This document shows, one piece after another, positions 25,219 to 35,200 of a stretch of DNA of 64,000 bases; position 1 is the first letter of the stretch, and every line of letters begins with the position of its first letter. The stretch covers positions 434,001-498,000 of the forward strand of contig JACKKF010000002.1 in the NCBI GenBank assembly GCA_020637555.1, given 5' to 3'. Source of the stretch: Rhodobacter sp. (GTDB lineage Bacteria; Pseudomonadota; Alphaproteobacteria; Rhodobacterales; Rhodobacteraceae). The notes under the pieces are model-generated. The model made no database searches, was not told the origin of the DNA, and saw only the letters and a program-made list of their open reading frames with translations. The position numbers and the translations under genes were made by a program.

Positions 25219-25781
25219 TTGTATTGCTGGCCGCGGGCGCCTCGCGGCGGATGCGCGGGGCGGACAAACTTCTGGAACCCGTGGACGATGAGCCCCTGCT
25301 GCGCCGGCAGGCGCGCGCCGCCCTGGCGTCCGGCGTGGGGCCGGTCGCCGTGACCCTGCCGCCCGGTGCGCCGTCCCGGTGGCAGGCCCTGGACGGTCTG
25401 CCGCTCACCCTCCTGCCCGTTGACCGCGCCTCGGAAGGCATGAGCGCAAGCCTGCGTGTCGCCGCCCTGTGGGCCGCGGGATCCGCCCTGATGGTGGCCC
25501 CCGCCGACATGCCCGAGCTGGACGCCGACGACTTCGCAACCCTCGCCGGTGCCTTTGACGGACGCGCGCCCCTGCGCGCCACCGCCGCCGACGGCACACC
25601 CGGCCATCCCGTGATCTTTCCCGCCACTCTGCTTGCGGATCTCGGCACCCTCACCGGCGACGCCGGCGCGCGCAGCGTTCTGCATCGGCACCCACCGCGC
25701 CTGCTGGCGCTGCCCGACACGCACGCGATCACCGACCTCGACACACCCGAGGCCTGGACCCACTGGCGCGCAGGGCGCTAG
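25212..25781 (+). CDS. MobA-like NTP transferase (molybdenum cofactor cytidylyltransferase type)
   Basis: A 189-aa nucleotidyltransferase with the family N-terminus LVLLAAGASRRMRGADKLLEPVDDEPLL, in which the Gly-rich loop and Lys bind the nucleotide. ALMVAPADMPELDADDF carries the metal-binding Asp of the PADMP motif and GTPGHPVIFP the late glycine motif. This pattern fits the MocA/MobA-like group that adds CMP or GMP to the molybdenum cofactor, or related enzymes. The ATG at 25212 lies in the second copy of a 14-bp duplication and lacks a good ribosome-binding site, so translation may depend on coupling to upstream codons. No other cofactor genes are adjacent. Confidence 0.78.
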   Translation: MKLVLLAAGASRRMRGADKLLEPVDDEPLLRRQARAALASGVGPVAVTLPPGAPSRWQALDGLPLTLLPVDRASEGMSASLRVAALWAAGSALMVAPADMPELDADDFATLAGAFDGRAPLRATAADGTPGHPVIFPATLLADLGTLTGDAGARSVLHRHPPRLLALPDTHAITDLDTPEAWTHWRAGR

Positions 25782-25799
25782 GCGACGCGCCCTCTTTGT

Positions 25800-25858
25800 G
25801 CCGGAAATATCCTCGGGGGGTGAATTCGCGCAGCGAAGAGGGGGGCAGACGGCCCCCC
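25800..25858. terminator. Intergenic hairpin with a CCGAGGATATTTCCGG-type element
   Basis: Between the convergent MobA-like and pgi genes lies a 7-bp perfect stem (GGGGGGC 25840-25846 with GCCCCCC 25852-25858). Just left of it is the sequence that on the minus strand reads CCGAGGATATTTCCGG (25800-25815). I recall a similar CCCCCGAGGATATTT element from intergenic regions of many Rhodobacteraceae. It probably terminates transcription from both sides; only one copy is seen in this window. Confidence 0.5.
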
Positions 25859-25878
25859 TGCCCGGCCGCAAGCCGCGC

Positions 25879-27501
25879 TCAGAGGCCGGCGTCGCGCAAG
25901 CGGGCGACAGCGGCGGCGGTGGACCCGTCGCGATCGGCCGTTTCCGCTTGTCCTTCGATCATAGGCAAGAGCTGCATCGCCAGTTCCTTGCCCAGTTCCA
26001 CGCCCCATTGATCGAAGGAATTGATGCCCAGCACCACCCCTTCGACAAACACCCGGTGTTCGTAGAGCGCGACGATCGCGCCCAGCAGGGCGGGCGTCAG
26101 CCTGGGATAGAGCAGCAGGGTCGAGGGGCGGTTGCCCGGAAAGACCCGGTGCCGGGCCTGCCGTTCGAGTTCGGCCCCGGTCAATCCCCGGGCCGCCATC
26201 AGCGCGCGCGCCTCGTCCAGCGAGCGGCCGCGCATCAGGGCCTCGGCCTGGGCCAGGCAGTTCGCGGCCAAGAGCCGGTGCTGATGCGCCAGCGCGGGCT
26301 CGTGTCCGCGCAGGGCCAGCAGGAATTCGCAGGGCACCACATCGGTTCCCTGATGGATCAGCTGATAAAAGGCGTGCTGCCCGTTCGTGCCCGGCTCGCC
26401 GAAGACCACCGGCCCCGAGGGCACGGCCAGGTCCGAGCCGTCCATCGCCACCCGTTTGCCGTTCGATTCCATTTCGAGCTGTTGCAGATAGGCCGGCAGA
26501 CGGTTGAGGCGCTGGTCATAGGGCAGCACCGCGCGGGCGGCGTGGCCGCAGACCTGCCGATGCCAGACCCCGACCATGGCCAGCATCACCGGCATGTTCT
26601 CGGCCAGCGGCGCGGTGCGGAAATGGGTGTCGATCGCCGCGGCCCCCGCCAGGAAGGCGCGAAAATCCTCGGGGCCGATGGCAATCATCAGGCTCAGCCC
26701 GATGGGCCCCCACATGGAATAGCGCCCGCCGACCCAGTCGGCGAAGCCGAACACCCGCGCCGGGTCGATCCCGAAGGCCGAGGTCTTGTCGAGCGCGGTC
26801 GACAACGCCACGAACTGCCGCGTGGGTTCCGCGACGGACCGCGCCATCCAGCTCTTGGCCGTTTGCGCATTGGTCATCGTTTCGATGGTGGTAAAGGTCT
26901 TCGAGGCGACGATGACCAGCGTGGTTTCCGGGTTCAGGCCGTCCAGCACGTCGCTGATATGGGCGCCATCCACGTTCGACACGAAATGGCAGCGCGGCCC
27001 GTCGGCATAGGGTGCCAGCGCCTGCACCGCCATCGCCGGCCCCAGATCGGACCCGCCGATACCGATGTTGACGACATCCGTGATGCGCCCGCCGGCCCCG
27101 CGGATCCGCCCGTCGCGCAGGTCGCGGGCAAAGGCCTCCATCCGGGCCAGCGTGGCGCGGACCTCGGGCATGACGTCCTCGCCATCGACCATCACGCTGC
27201 CGTCCAGATTGCGCAGCGCCGTGTGCAGGACGGCACGCCCTTCGGTCTCGTTGATCTTTTCGCCCCGGAACATGGCATCGCGGCGCGTTTCGACGCCGGC
27301 GTGGCGGGCCAGATCCAGCAGCAGGTCGCGGCTGGCGGCGTCGATGTTCGTCTTTGAATAGTCGAACAGAATCGCCCCGGTTGCCGGATCGTCCAAGGTG
27401 ACCGAGAAAGCGTCCGCGCGGGACGGATCCGCGAAAAGCTCGACCATCGGCCGATGTGCAACGTCGCGCATCCGATCACGCAATGCGGTCCAATAGTCCA
27501 T
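25879..27501 (-). CDS. pgi: Glucose-6-phosphate isomerase
   Basis: A 540-aa phosphoglucose isomerase interconverting glucose 6-phosphate and fructose 6-phosphate. Conserved segments include DVVNIGIGGSDLGPAMA, TLVIVASKTFTTIETMTNA, GGRYSMWGPIGLS, the histidine-bearing FGEPGTNGQHAFYQLIHQG, and the C-terminal NSFDQWGVELGKELA with the catalytic Lys. Length is typical of the proteobacterial long form. It faces left, away from alkA. In many relatives pgi adjoins zwf and pgl; here three unrelated genes separate it and its orientation is opposite. Confidence 0.97.
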   Translation of the reverse strand: MDYWTALRDRMRDVAHRPMVELFADPSRADAFSVTLDDPATGAILFDYSKTNIDAASRDLLLDLARHAGVETRRDAMFRGEKINETEGRAVLHTALRNLDGSVMVDGEDVMPEVRATLARMEAFARDLRDGRIRGAGGRITDVVNIGIGGSDLGPAMAVQALAPYADGPRCHFVSNVDGAHISDVLDGLNPETTLVIVASKTFTTIETMTNAQTAKSWMARSVAEPTRQFVALSTALDKTSAFGIDPARVFGFADWVGGRYSMWGPIGLSLMIAIGPEDFRAFLAGAAAIDTHFRTAPLAENMPVMLAMVGVWHRQVCGHAARAVLPYDQRLNRLPAYLQQLEMESNGKRVAMDGSDLAVPSGPVVFGEPGTNGQHAFYQLIHQGTDVVPCEFLLALRGHEPALAHQHRLLAANCLAQAEALMRGRSLDEARALMAARGLTGAELERQARHRVFPGNRPSTLLLYPRLTPALLGAIVALYEHRVFVEGVVLGINSFDQWGVELGKELAMQLLPMIEGQAETADRDGSTAAAVARLRDAGL

Positions 27502-27679
27502 TCAATCGATCCAGATGTTTCCCCGCGACCCTTCATGCCAAGCCGCGCCCCGTTTGCCCAGAGCAAAACGCCGTCCGGGCCCTGGCACCGGGAAATTCCT
27601 TTGGGTTGTGCTGTGTTCGCGCAACACGGTGTCCGAAACGGGCCTTGCCGGGCCCGGGCGGTCATGCATCATGCGGTCC

Positions 27680-28309
27680 ATGAACACGCGCATCCTGCAC
27701 TCTGATGCCTGCATGGCCGAAGGCGCGGCCTGGCTGGCCACGGCCGAACCCCGCTTTGCCGAGGTTCTGGCGCTTTGCGGTCCGCCCCCCCTCAGGCGGC
27801 GCGGCGACGGATTCGAGGCCCTGGTCAGCGCGATCACCGCGCAGCAGGTCTCGGTCGCGTCGGCGCGGGCCATCCAGGCACGCTTGTCGGCGGCGGGCTA
27901 TACCTCGGTCGCGGGATGCGCCGGCGCCACCGCCGAGGACCTGCGCGCCGCCGGCCTCTCGCGGCAGAAAGCGCGCTATGTCAAGGCCCTGGCCGATGCC
28001 GGCATCGCCTTTGACAGGCTGCGCACCGCCCCCGATGACGAGATCGTCGCAACCCTGACCGCCGTGCCCGGCATCGGCCGCTGGACCGCCGAGATCTACA
28101 TCATGTTCAGCCTGGGGCGCGCCGACACCTTTGCCCCCAACGATCTGGCCCTGCAGGAAGCCGCGCGCGTGCTCTTTGCCTTGCCCGAGCGTCCGCGCGA
28201 AAAGGATTTGCGCGCAATGGCACAGGCCTGGTCGCCATGGCGGACGGTTGCGGCGGGGATGCTGTGGCACTACTACCATCACCTGAAAGACCGTGAAGGC
28301 ATCACCTGA
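27680..28309 (+). CDS. DNA-3-methyladenine glycosylase II (AlkA-type)
   Basis: A 209-aa HhH-GPD superfamily DNA glycosylase that removes alkylated purines in base excision repair. DGFEALVSAITAQQVSVASARAI is the family N-terminal helix pair; the helix-hairpin-helix VPGIGRWTAEIYIMFSLG (about 131-148) contacts DNA, and the following DTFAPNDLALQEA provides the catalytic Asp. It lacks the N-terminal domain of E. coli AlkA, as is common for short alphaproteobacterial versions. The start at 27680 was chosen; an in-frame ATG at 27671 is possible. Confidence 0.9.
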   Translation: MNTRILHSDACMAEGAAWLATAEPRFAEVLALCGPPPLRRRGDGFEALVSAITAQQVSVASARAIQARLSAAGYTSVAGCAGATAEDLRAAGLSRQKARYVKALADAGIAFDRLRTAPDDEIVATLTAVPGIGRWTAEIYIMFSLGRADTFAPNDLALQEAARVLFALPERPREKDLRAMAQAWSPWRTVAAGMLWHYYHHLKDREGIT

Positions 28310-28320
28310 AAGGACGATCC

Positions 28321-28986
28321 ATGGCCCCTCGCCCGCTGCAATCCGCCCGCAAGGGCGCCGCCCCGGGTCAGGCCCGGTCCGTGGTCATATTCCTGCACGG
28401 GTATGGCGCGAACGGGGCCGATCTGCTGGGGCTGGCCGATCCGCTGGCGCCGCATCTGCCGCATACCGCGTTCTATGCCCCCGACGCGCCCGAACCCTGC
28501 CAGGGCAATCCCTTCGGGTTTCAGTGGTTTCCGATCCCCTGGCTGGACGGCTCCTCCGAGGACGCCGCGCGCGACGGGACCCGTCAGGCGCGTGCGGACA
28601 TCAACGCGTTCATCGACCAGGTTCTGCAAGACGAGGGGCTGCCCGCGTCGGCGCTGGCACTGGTCGGCTTCTCGCAGGGGACGATGATGTCGCTTGAGGT
28701 GGCACCACGCCGCGCCGAGGCGCTGGCGGCCGTCGTCGGCTTCTCGGGCCGCCTGCTGGATGCCGAGGCGCTGACCACCGAGGGCGGGACCCGCCCGCCC
28801 GTTCTGCTGATCCACGGCGATGCCGACCCGATGGTGCCCGTGCAATCCCTGCCCGAGGCGGCGGATGCCCTGGTCAAGGCCGGGTTCGAAACCTATGCGC
28901 ATGTGTGCAAGGGGCTGGGCCATTCGATCGACCAGGAAGGCCTGTCGCTGGCGCTGGGCTTCCTGCACGAAAAACTGCCCGCCTGA
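28321..28986 (+). CDS. Phospholipase/carboxylesterase family alpha/beta hydrolase
   Basis: A 221-aa serine hydrolase of the PF02230 group. The triad is clear: Ser118 in LVGFSQGTMMSL, Asp169 in LIHGDADPMVPV, and His201 in GLGHSIDQEGL. FLHGYGANGADLLGL provides the oxyanion loop. The segment FQWFPIPWLDGSS is typical of small bacterial acyl-protein thioesterase/esterase homologues. The substrate is unknown. It starts 11 bases after alkA with GGACGATCC before the ATG, so the two may be cotranscribed. Confidence 0.9.
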   Translation: MAPRPLQSARKGAAPGQARSVVIFLHGYGANGADLLGLADPLAPHLPHTAFYAPDAPEPCQGNPFGFQWFPIPWLDGSSEDAARDGTRQARADINAFIDQVLQDEGLPASALALVGFSQGTMMSLEVAPRRAEALAAVVGFSGRLLDAEALTTEGGTRPPVLLIHGDADPMVPVQSLPEAADALVKAGFETYAHVCKGLGHSIDQEGLSLALGFLHEKLPA

Positions 28987-29125
28987 CCGGGCTGTCGCCC
29001 ACCCGTCACACAAACCCGCCAGACTTCCCCGCGCACCCCATGTCGCGGGGTTGTCAGGACCAAAACACCGGATATAGTCGAACCCGACAACGGCTTCGAC
29101 CGATCCCGGGCGGGAGAGACGGAAG

Positions 29126-29710
29126 ATGGACGGTGACTTCAGGCAGAGCTTCGTGCACGAGCCAGCCGCGCTCAGGCAATTCCCGGCGCTGGTCCTGAAT
29201 GCGGATTTCCGGCCCCTCAGCTATTATCCACTTTCCTTGTGGCCCTGGCAGGAGGCGGTCAAGGCGGTCTGGATGGACCGCGTCACCATCGCCGCCGAAT
29301 ATGACCAGACCGTGCGCAGCCAGCGGTTCGAGATGCGAATACCCTCGGTCGTGGTGCTGAAGGATTTCGTGAAACCCAGAAAGCGCGTGGCCTTCACGCG
29401 CTTCAATCTTTTTCTGCGCGACGAATTCACCTGCCAGTATTGCGGTTCGCGACACGATCTGACCTTTGACCATGTGGTGCCGCGTGCGCTGGGGGGCGTC
29501 ACCAGTTGGGAAAATGTCGTCGCGGCCTGCGCGCCCTGCAATCTGCACAAGGGGTCCAAGACCCTGCGCAGGTCCGGCCTCACCCTGCGCCACCCCCCGC
29601 GCCGCCCCACCGCGACCGAACTGATCGACCGGGGGCGCCGTTTTCCGCCGAACCACTTGCACGAAAGCTGGGCGGACTATCTCTATTGGGATACAGAGCT
29701 CGAGGCCTGA
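29126..29710 (+). CDS. HNH endonuclease family protein
   Basis: A 194-aa protein with a C-terminal HNH domain: zinc-binding Cys103 and Cys106 (CQYCG), LTFDHVVPRALGG with Asp115-His116, Asn130 in the SWENVVAAC helix, and Cys135/Cys138 then Asn139 (CAPCNLHKG). The N-terminal 90 residues (ALVLNADFRPLSYYPLSLWPWQEAVKAVW) form the helix-rich domain seen in a widely conserved chromosomal HNH family of Alphaproteobacteria, distinct from restriction or homing systems. GGGAGAGACGG precedes the ATG. Its biological role is uncertain; no phage or restriction genes are near. Confidence 0.87.
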   Translation: MDGDFRQSFVHEPAALRQFPALVLNADFRPLSYYPLSLWPWQEAVKAVWMDRVTIAAEYDQTVRSQRFEMRIPSVVVLKDFVKPRKRVAFTRFNLFLRDEFTCQYCGSRHDLTFDHVVPRALGGVTSWENVVAACAPCNLHKGSKTLRRSGLTLRHPPRRPTATELIDRGRRFPPNHLHESWADYLYWDTELEA

Positions 29711-29790
29711 TCCCCGGCCGGGGATGGACTCTGTCAGGCTGGGCGCATATCCCATGCGCTTCGTGATTGCCCCACCCCGCAGGAGCCCCC

Positions 29791-31238
<1,448 letters not shown>

Positions 31239-31239
<1 letters not shown>

Positions 31240-31910
31240 TGGAGTTTGTCGACTACCCCGATGCCGACATGATGGCGCTGTCGCTGGCGCGGCGGCTTGG
31301 TGCGGACCTGCGCGCGGCGCTCGGCCGGCGCGAACGGGCCGTGTTCGTGGTGCCGGGCGGCACCAGCCCGGGGCCCGTGTTCGATCTGCTGGCCGCGGCC
31401 GATCTGGACTGGCACCGCGTGGATATCGTTCCCGGCGACGAACGCTGGCTGCCTGACGACCAGCCACGGTCCAACGCGGGGCAGATCCGGGCACGCCTGA
31501 TGCAGGACAAGGCGGCCGCGGCCCGGCTCTTGCCGCTGTGGCGCGATTCCCTGTCGCCGGCCGAGGGCGCCGAACAGGCCGCCAGCACGCTGGACCGGCT
31601 GCTGCCCGTGGATGTGGCCCTTCTGGGCATGGGGGCGGACATGCACACGGCGTCGCTGTTTCCGGGGGCCCAGGGGCTGGAGGACGCGCTGGCCGCCGAT
31701 GCGCCATCGGTCCTGCCGATCTTTGCGCACCAGGCACCCGAGCCCCGTGTCAGCCTGAGCGCACGGGTTCTCAAGGCCGCCTATGACGTGCATCTGGTCA
31801 TCACCGGCGCCGACAAGCGCGCGGCGCTGGAGCGTGCGAAAACCCTGCCCCCGACCGAGGCCCCGGTCGCCGCGATTCTGGGCCGGGCCGTGGTGCACTG
31901 GGCGCCTTGA
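31239..31910 (+). CDS. pgl: 6-phosphogluconolactonase
   Basis: A 223-aa DevB-type lactonase hydrolysing 6-phosphogluconolactone to 6-phosphogluconate. VVPGGTSPGPVFDLLA, DIVPGDERWLPDDQPRSNAGQIRARL and LLGMGADMHTASLFPGA match the family; in the last motif the usual D-G-H reads D-M-H, so one normally invariant Gly is replaced. The C-terminal VHLVITGADKRAALERA is also typical. The start overlaps zwf by one base. It is convergent with the cytochrome P450 gene with a 4-base gap. Confidence 0.93.
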
Positions 31911-31914
31911 GGCG

Positions 31915-33099
31915 TCAGCGCGCGACCATCAGCGACGTGAGCCCGTGAAAATGGTAGCGTCCGGCATAGGCCGGCGGTGCGGCCAGATGCAGCCCCGGCG
32001 CTTCCTGGAACAGGATCGGCAAGGCCTTGGCCAGTTCCAGCCGGGCCAGCGGCGCGCCGACGCAGAAATGCAGCCCGACGCCAAAGGCCAGATGCGGCTT
32101 GGCCGGGCGTCCCGGATCGAAACGTCCGGGATCGTCCCATTGCCCGGGGTCGCGCCCGGCGGCCGCCAGCATCACGCCAACCTCGTCGCCGGGTTCGAAC
32201 ACATGGCCCATGACCTCGATCCGCTCATAGGCCCAGCGGGTAAACATGTGAAGCGGCGGGTCGACGCGCAGGGTCTCCTCGATCGTCGGTTCCAGCCTTT
32301 CGGGGCTTAACCAGTCGCGCGGACCGCCGTTTTCCAGGATCGTCTTCACCGCGTTGCCGATGGCATGGACCGTTGCTTCATGCCCGGCGTTGAGCAGCAG
32401 GATGCAGGTGGTGATCAACTCATCCGTGCCCAGCCTGTCGCCCGCCTGTTCGGCCGCGATCAGATGGGTGATCAGATCGTCGGCCGGCGCGCGGCGGCGC
32501 TCGGTCACATAGTCGCGCAGGAATTGCGCGAACTCGGCCGCGGCCTGACCTGCGGCGACCTCCATCGCGTGGGTGCGGCCGGCCTGATACATCGCGACCA
32601 TGTCATGCGACCAGCGCAACAGCTGGTCACGCATGGTTTCGGGCACGCCTAGCAGGCGCGCGATGACGATGACGGGAATCGCCTCGGCATAGCGCGACAG
32701 CAGGTCGAACGCACCCGTGGCCGGCAGCGCCGCCGCCAGATCCCGGGCCAGCGATTCGATCTCGGGCCCCAGCGCCGCGATCCGGCGCGAGGTGAACGCC
32801 CGCAACACCAGGCTGCGCAACCGCGTGTGCCGGGGCGGTTCCAGTTCCAGCATCGAATGCGCTTCGATCGCATAGAAGGGCGCGGTGTGGTCGGCCACGG
32901 GCGGACGGCGATCGGCCGGAATCTCGCGCCCGAACCGGCGGTCGCGCAGGATCGCGTTCGCCGCGGCAAAGCCGAAGACACAGGGCAGGCCATAGTCCTC
33001 CCAGAACACCACCCGGCCGGCGGCGCGAGCCCGGTCGTAGAACGGATAGGGATCTTGCACAAAGGCGGGGTCGGTCGGCGACTGCTGCAGGCGGATCAT
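31915..33099 (-). CDS. Cytochrome P450
   Basis: A 394-aa soluble P450 monooxygenase. The I-helix ILLLNAGHEATVHAI carries the oxygen-binding Ala-Gly-x-x-(Ala/Thr) pattern, EETLR is the ExxR of the K-helix, and FGVGLHFCVGAPLARLEL (heme Cys346) is the cysteine loop. The N-terminus FVQDPYPFYDRARAAG and HTRLRSLVLRAFT are typical of bacterial CYP families acting on hydrophobic small molecules. No ferredoxin or reductase gene is adjacent, so redox partners must be encoded elsewhere. The start at 33099 was chosen because upstream codons are not P450-like and AAGGAC lies before it. Confidence 0.92.
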   Translation of the reverse strand: MIRLQQSPTDPAFVQDPYPFYDRARAAGRVVFWEDYGLPCVFGFAAANAILRDRRFGREIPADRRPPVADHTAPFYAIEAHSMLELEPPRHTRLRSLVLRAFTSRRIAALGPEIESLARDLAAALPATGAFDLLSRYAEAIPVIVIARLLGVPETMRDQLLRWSHDMVAMYQAGRTHAMEVAAGQAAAEFAQFLRDYVTERRRAPADDLITHLIAAEQAGDRLGTDELITTCILLLNAGHEATVHAIGNAVKTILENGGPRDWLSPERLEPTIEETLRVDPPLHMFTRWAYERIEVMGHVFEPGDEVGVMLAAAGRDPGQWDDPGRFDPGRPAKPHLAFGVGLHFCVGAPLARLELAKALPILFQEAPGLHLAAPPAYAGRYHFHGLTSLMVAR

Positions 33100-33222
33100 G
33101 GGGTCGGGTCCTTCTTCCGCCACGACGGTGCCCGCCGCCCGCGCCCGGGTCAACCCGCGCCGACCCGGCGGCACCCGCAAACGGGCCGCATGATTGAACC
33201 CCGCGCGACCCAGGGCCGACCC

Positions 33223-33573
33223 ATGCGCATGACCCAGTCGCTGCCCCGTTTCGCGCCCCTCACCCTGCCCCTGCCCGCACCGAATCCGGGCAAGGGTATT
33301 CTGGCCCTTTTGCTGCTGGCCATGCTGGCCGCGGTGCCCTGGCAGGCGCCGGGCCTGATGGCGGGCCTGCTGGGCGCACTGGTGCTGATGGTCGGCCTGC
33401 CCCACCCGCGCCGGCATCCGCTGCCGGCCCTGGCCTGGGCGGTGCTGACGCTGGCCTTGCCGCTGACGCTGGCCCTGCGCCAACCCGGCCTGACGCTGGG
33501 GGGCGCGCTGACCATGGGGGCAGCGGGCCTTTGGGCGATGCTCGCGATCCGCGCCCACCGCCGCTGCGACTGA
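33223..33573 (+). CDS. Small hydrophobic membrane protein, unknown
   Basis: A 116-aa protein with a short Pro-rich N-terminus and about four hydrophobic segments (GILALLLLAMLAAVPW, LMAGLLGALVLMVGLP, LAWAVLTLALPLTLAL, GALTMGAAGLWAMLAI) ending in RAHRRCD. No family is recognised. In-frame ATGs at 33190 and 33229 are alternative starts. It is divergent from the P450 gene, 123 bp apart, and convergent with the M20 dipeptidase gene. That it is a real gene is supported by the membrane pattern and lack of a better frame, but moderately. Confidence 0.5.
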   Translation: MRMTQSLPRFAPLTLPLPAPNPGKGILALLLLAMLAAVPWQAPGLMAGLLGALVLMVGLPHPRRHPLPALAWAVLTLALPLTLALRQPGLTLGGALTMGAAGLWAMLAIRAHRRCD

Positions 33574-33604
33574 GGGTCAGACCCCCGACTGTTCGGCCCC
33601 CGAC

Positions 33605-33649
33605 GCCCGGCCCGCGACAGCCCGGCCCGCGACAGTCAGACCCGCGACA
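33605..33649. repeat. Three tandem 15-bp repeats at a convergent gene junction
   Basis: GCCCGGCCCGCGACA occurs at 33605-33619 and 33620-33634 perfectly, and a third copy with three changes occupies 33635-33649. The third copy is the 3' end of the M20 dipeptidase gene, including its stop, so the other two are duplicates of coding sequence extending into the intergenic gap. Confidence 0.8.
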
Positions 33650-35024
33650 GGGCGTCCAGAACGCGCACCCAGCTGCGAATCCCCTTGTGGAACGATTCGA
33701 GGTCGTATTTCTCGTTCGGGGAATGGATCTGGTCATCGTCCCGGCCAAACCCGATCAGCAGCGAATCCATGCCCAGGATGTCCTGAAAATAGCCGGCAAT
33801 CGGAATCGATCCGCCGCACCCGATGAACGCGGCCGGTCGTGGCCATTCGTCGGACAGGGCCTGGCGGGCGGCCTCGAAGGCCGGGTTGTCGATGGGCATC
33901 ACGGTCGCCGGGGCGCCGTTCGCATCCAGGATTTCGGCCGTGCAATCGGCGGGAACGCGGGCTTCGACGTGCTTGCGCATCGCCGCAAGCACGGCCTGCG
34001 GATCCTGCGTGCCGACCAGCCGGAAGCTGACCTTGGCGCTGGCCCGGGATGGCAGCACGGTCTTGAAACCCGCGCCCGTATAGCCCGAGGTCATGCCGTT
34101 CACCTCGCAGGTCGGACGCGACCAGATCATTTCGAGCACGGATCGCCCCTGTTCGCCCGCCGGAATCGACAGGCCGACCCCACCGAGGAACCCGGCCGCG
34201 TCAAAACCCAGGTTCTCCCATTGCGCCCGTTGCGCGTTGGTCAGTTCGGGAACCCCGTCATAGAACCCCTCCAGCGTGCAGGCGCCGGTATCGTCGTGCA
34301 GGTCCGCCAGGATTTTTGCCAGCACATGCGCGGGGTTGCGCGCCGCACCGCCATACATGCCGGAATGCAGGTCCTTGTCGGGGGCCGTGATCACCAGCTC
34401 CAGCTTGGCCAGCCCGCGCAACTGGGTGGTGATGGCCGGGGTCCGGGGATCGAACATGCCGGTGTCGCAGATCAGCGCCAGGTCGGCCTTGAGGTCCTCG
34501 GCATGGGTTTTCATGTAGGGCACCAGCGAGGGCGAGCCCGATTCCTCCTCGCCCTCGAAAAACATCGACACCTTGATCGGCAAACGGCCATGCACGGCTT
34601 TCCAGGCGCGGCACGCCTCGACAAAGGTCATGAGCTGGCCCTTGTCATCGGCGGCGCCACGACCGCGGATCACCCGGCCCGCCGGCGTGTCCTCGACCTG
34701 CGGATCAAAGGGATCGCGGTGCCAAAGGGACAGCGGATCAACGGGTTGCACGTCATAGTGCCCGTAGAACAGCACATGCAGCCCCTCGCCCTCGTCGTCC
34801 TGGGCCACGACCATCGGGTGCCCGGGCGTCGGATGCTTGGCCGCGTCGAACCCCAGCGACGCCAGGTCATCGACCAGCGCATCGGCGGCGCGGTCGCAAT
34901 CGGCCTGGAACGCGGGATCGGTCGAGATCGACGGCACGCGCAGCAGGGTCAGAAGGCGGTCCAGCGCGGCATCGAGAGTGGCGTCCACATGGTCGAGGAC
35001 CTGGGTCACGGCATCGGCAGTCAT
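33636..35024 (-). CDS. M20-family metallopeptidase (dipeptidase-like)
   Basis: A 462-aa M20/M25/M40 peptidase. Zinc ligands fall in YGHYDVQPVDP (His and catalytic Asp), RGRGAADDKGQLMTF (bridging Asp), FFEGEEESGSPSL (catalytic Glu pair), ALICDTGMF, and the late SPNEKYDLESFHKG near the C-terminus (His). The lid/dimerisation domain lies between, about residues 190-310. Closest in layout to cytosolic carnosinase-like dipeptidases. No signal peptide is present. Its stop lies within a set of 15-bp tandem repeats. It is divergent from the exported protein gene upstream of hemA. Confidence 0.93.
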   Translation of the reverse strand: MTADAVTQVLDHVDATLDAALDRLLTLLRVPSISTDPAFQADCDRAADALVDDLASLGFDAAKHPTPGHPMVVAQDDEGEGLHVLFYGHYDVQPVDPLSLWHRDPFDPQVEDTPAGRVIRGRGAADDKGQLMTFVEACRAWKAVHGRLPIKVSMFFEGEEESGSPSLVPYMKTHAEDLKADLALICDTGMFDPRTPAITTQLRGLAKLELVITAPDKDLHSGMYGGAARNPAHVLAKILADLHDDTGACTLEGFYDGVPELTNAQRAQWENLGFDAAGFLGGVGLSIPAGEQGRSVLEMIWSRPTCEVNGMTSGYTGAGFKTVLPSRASAKVSFRLVGTQDPQAVLAAMRKHVEARVPADCTAEILDANGAPATVMPIDNPAFEAARQALSDEWPRPAAFIGCGGSIPIAGYFQDILGMDSLLIGFGRDDDQIHSPNEKYDLESFHKGIRSWVRVLDALSRV

Positions 35025-35200
35025 TCGGAGTTCCCCGTTCTTGGATGGTCAAAGCCTATGCCCGCCCCGCCGCAGAAGTCCAGTGCCGCCGCCGATCGAC
35101 CGGGCGATCAACCGAATGTGTGCCGCCCCTGCCTGCATCAAGGGGCTGCACCCTTTGGCAAAACCCTGTAAAACAGAGCAAACCGTTACCGGAGTGCCCC

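Noticed and set aside
27611..27627. GTGTT-N5-AACAC inverted repeat upstream of alkA as an SOS or Ada box
   Set aside because: It does not fit the alphaproteobacterial GTTC-N7-GTTC SOS motif, and short repeats of this kind occur by chance.
29126..29710. HNH nuclease considered as part of a restriction, retron or phage defence island
   Set aside because: No methyltransferase, reverse transcriptase, integrase or phage gene is near; neighbours are housekeeping genes, and the family is a widespread chromosomal one.
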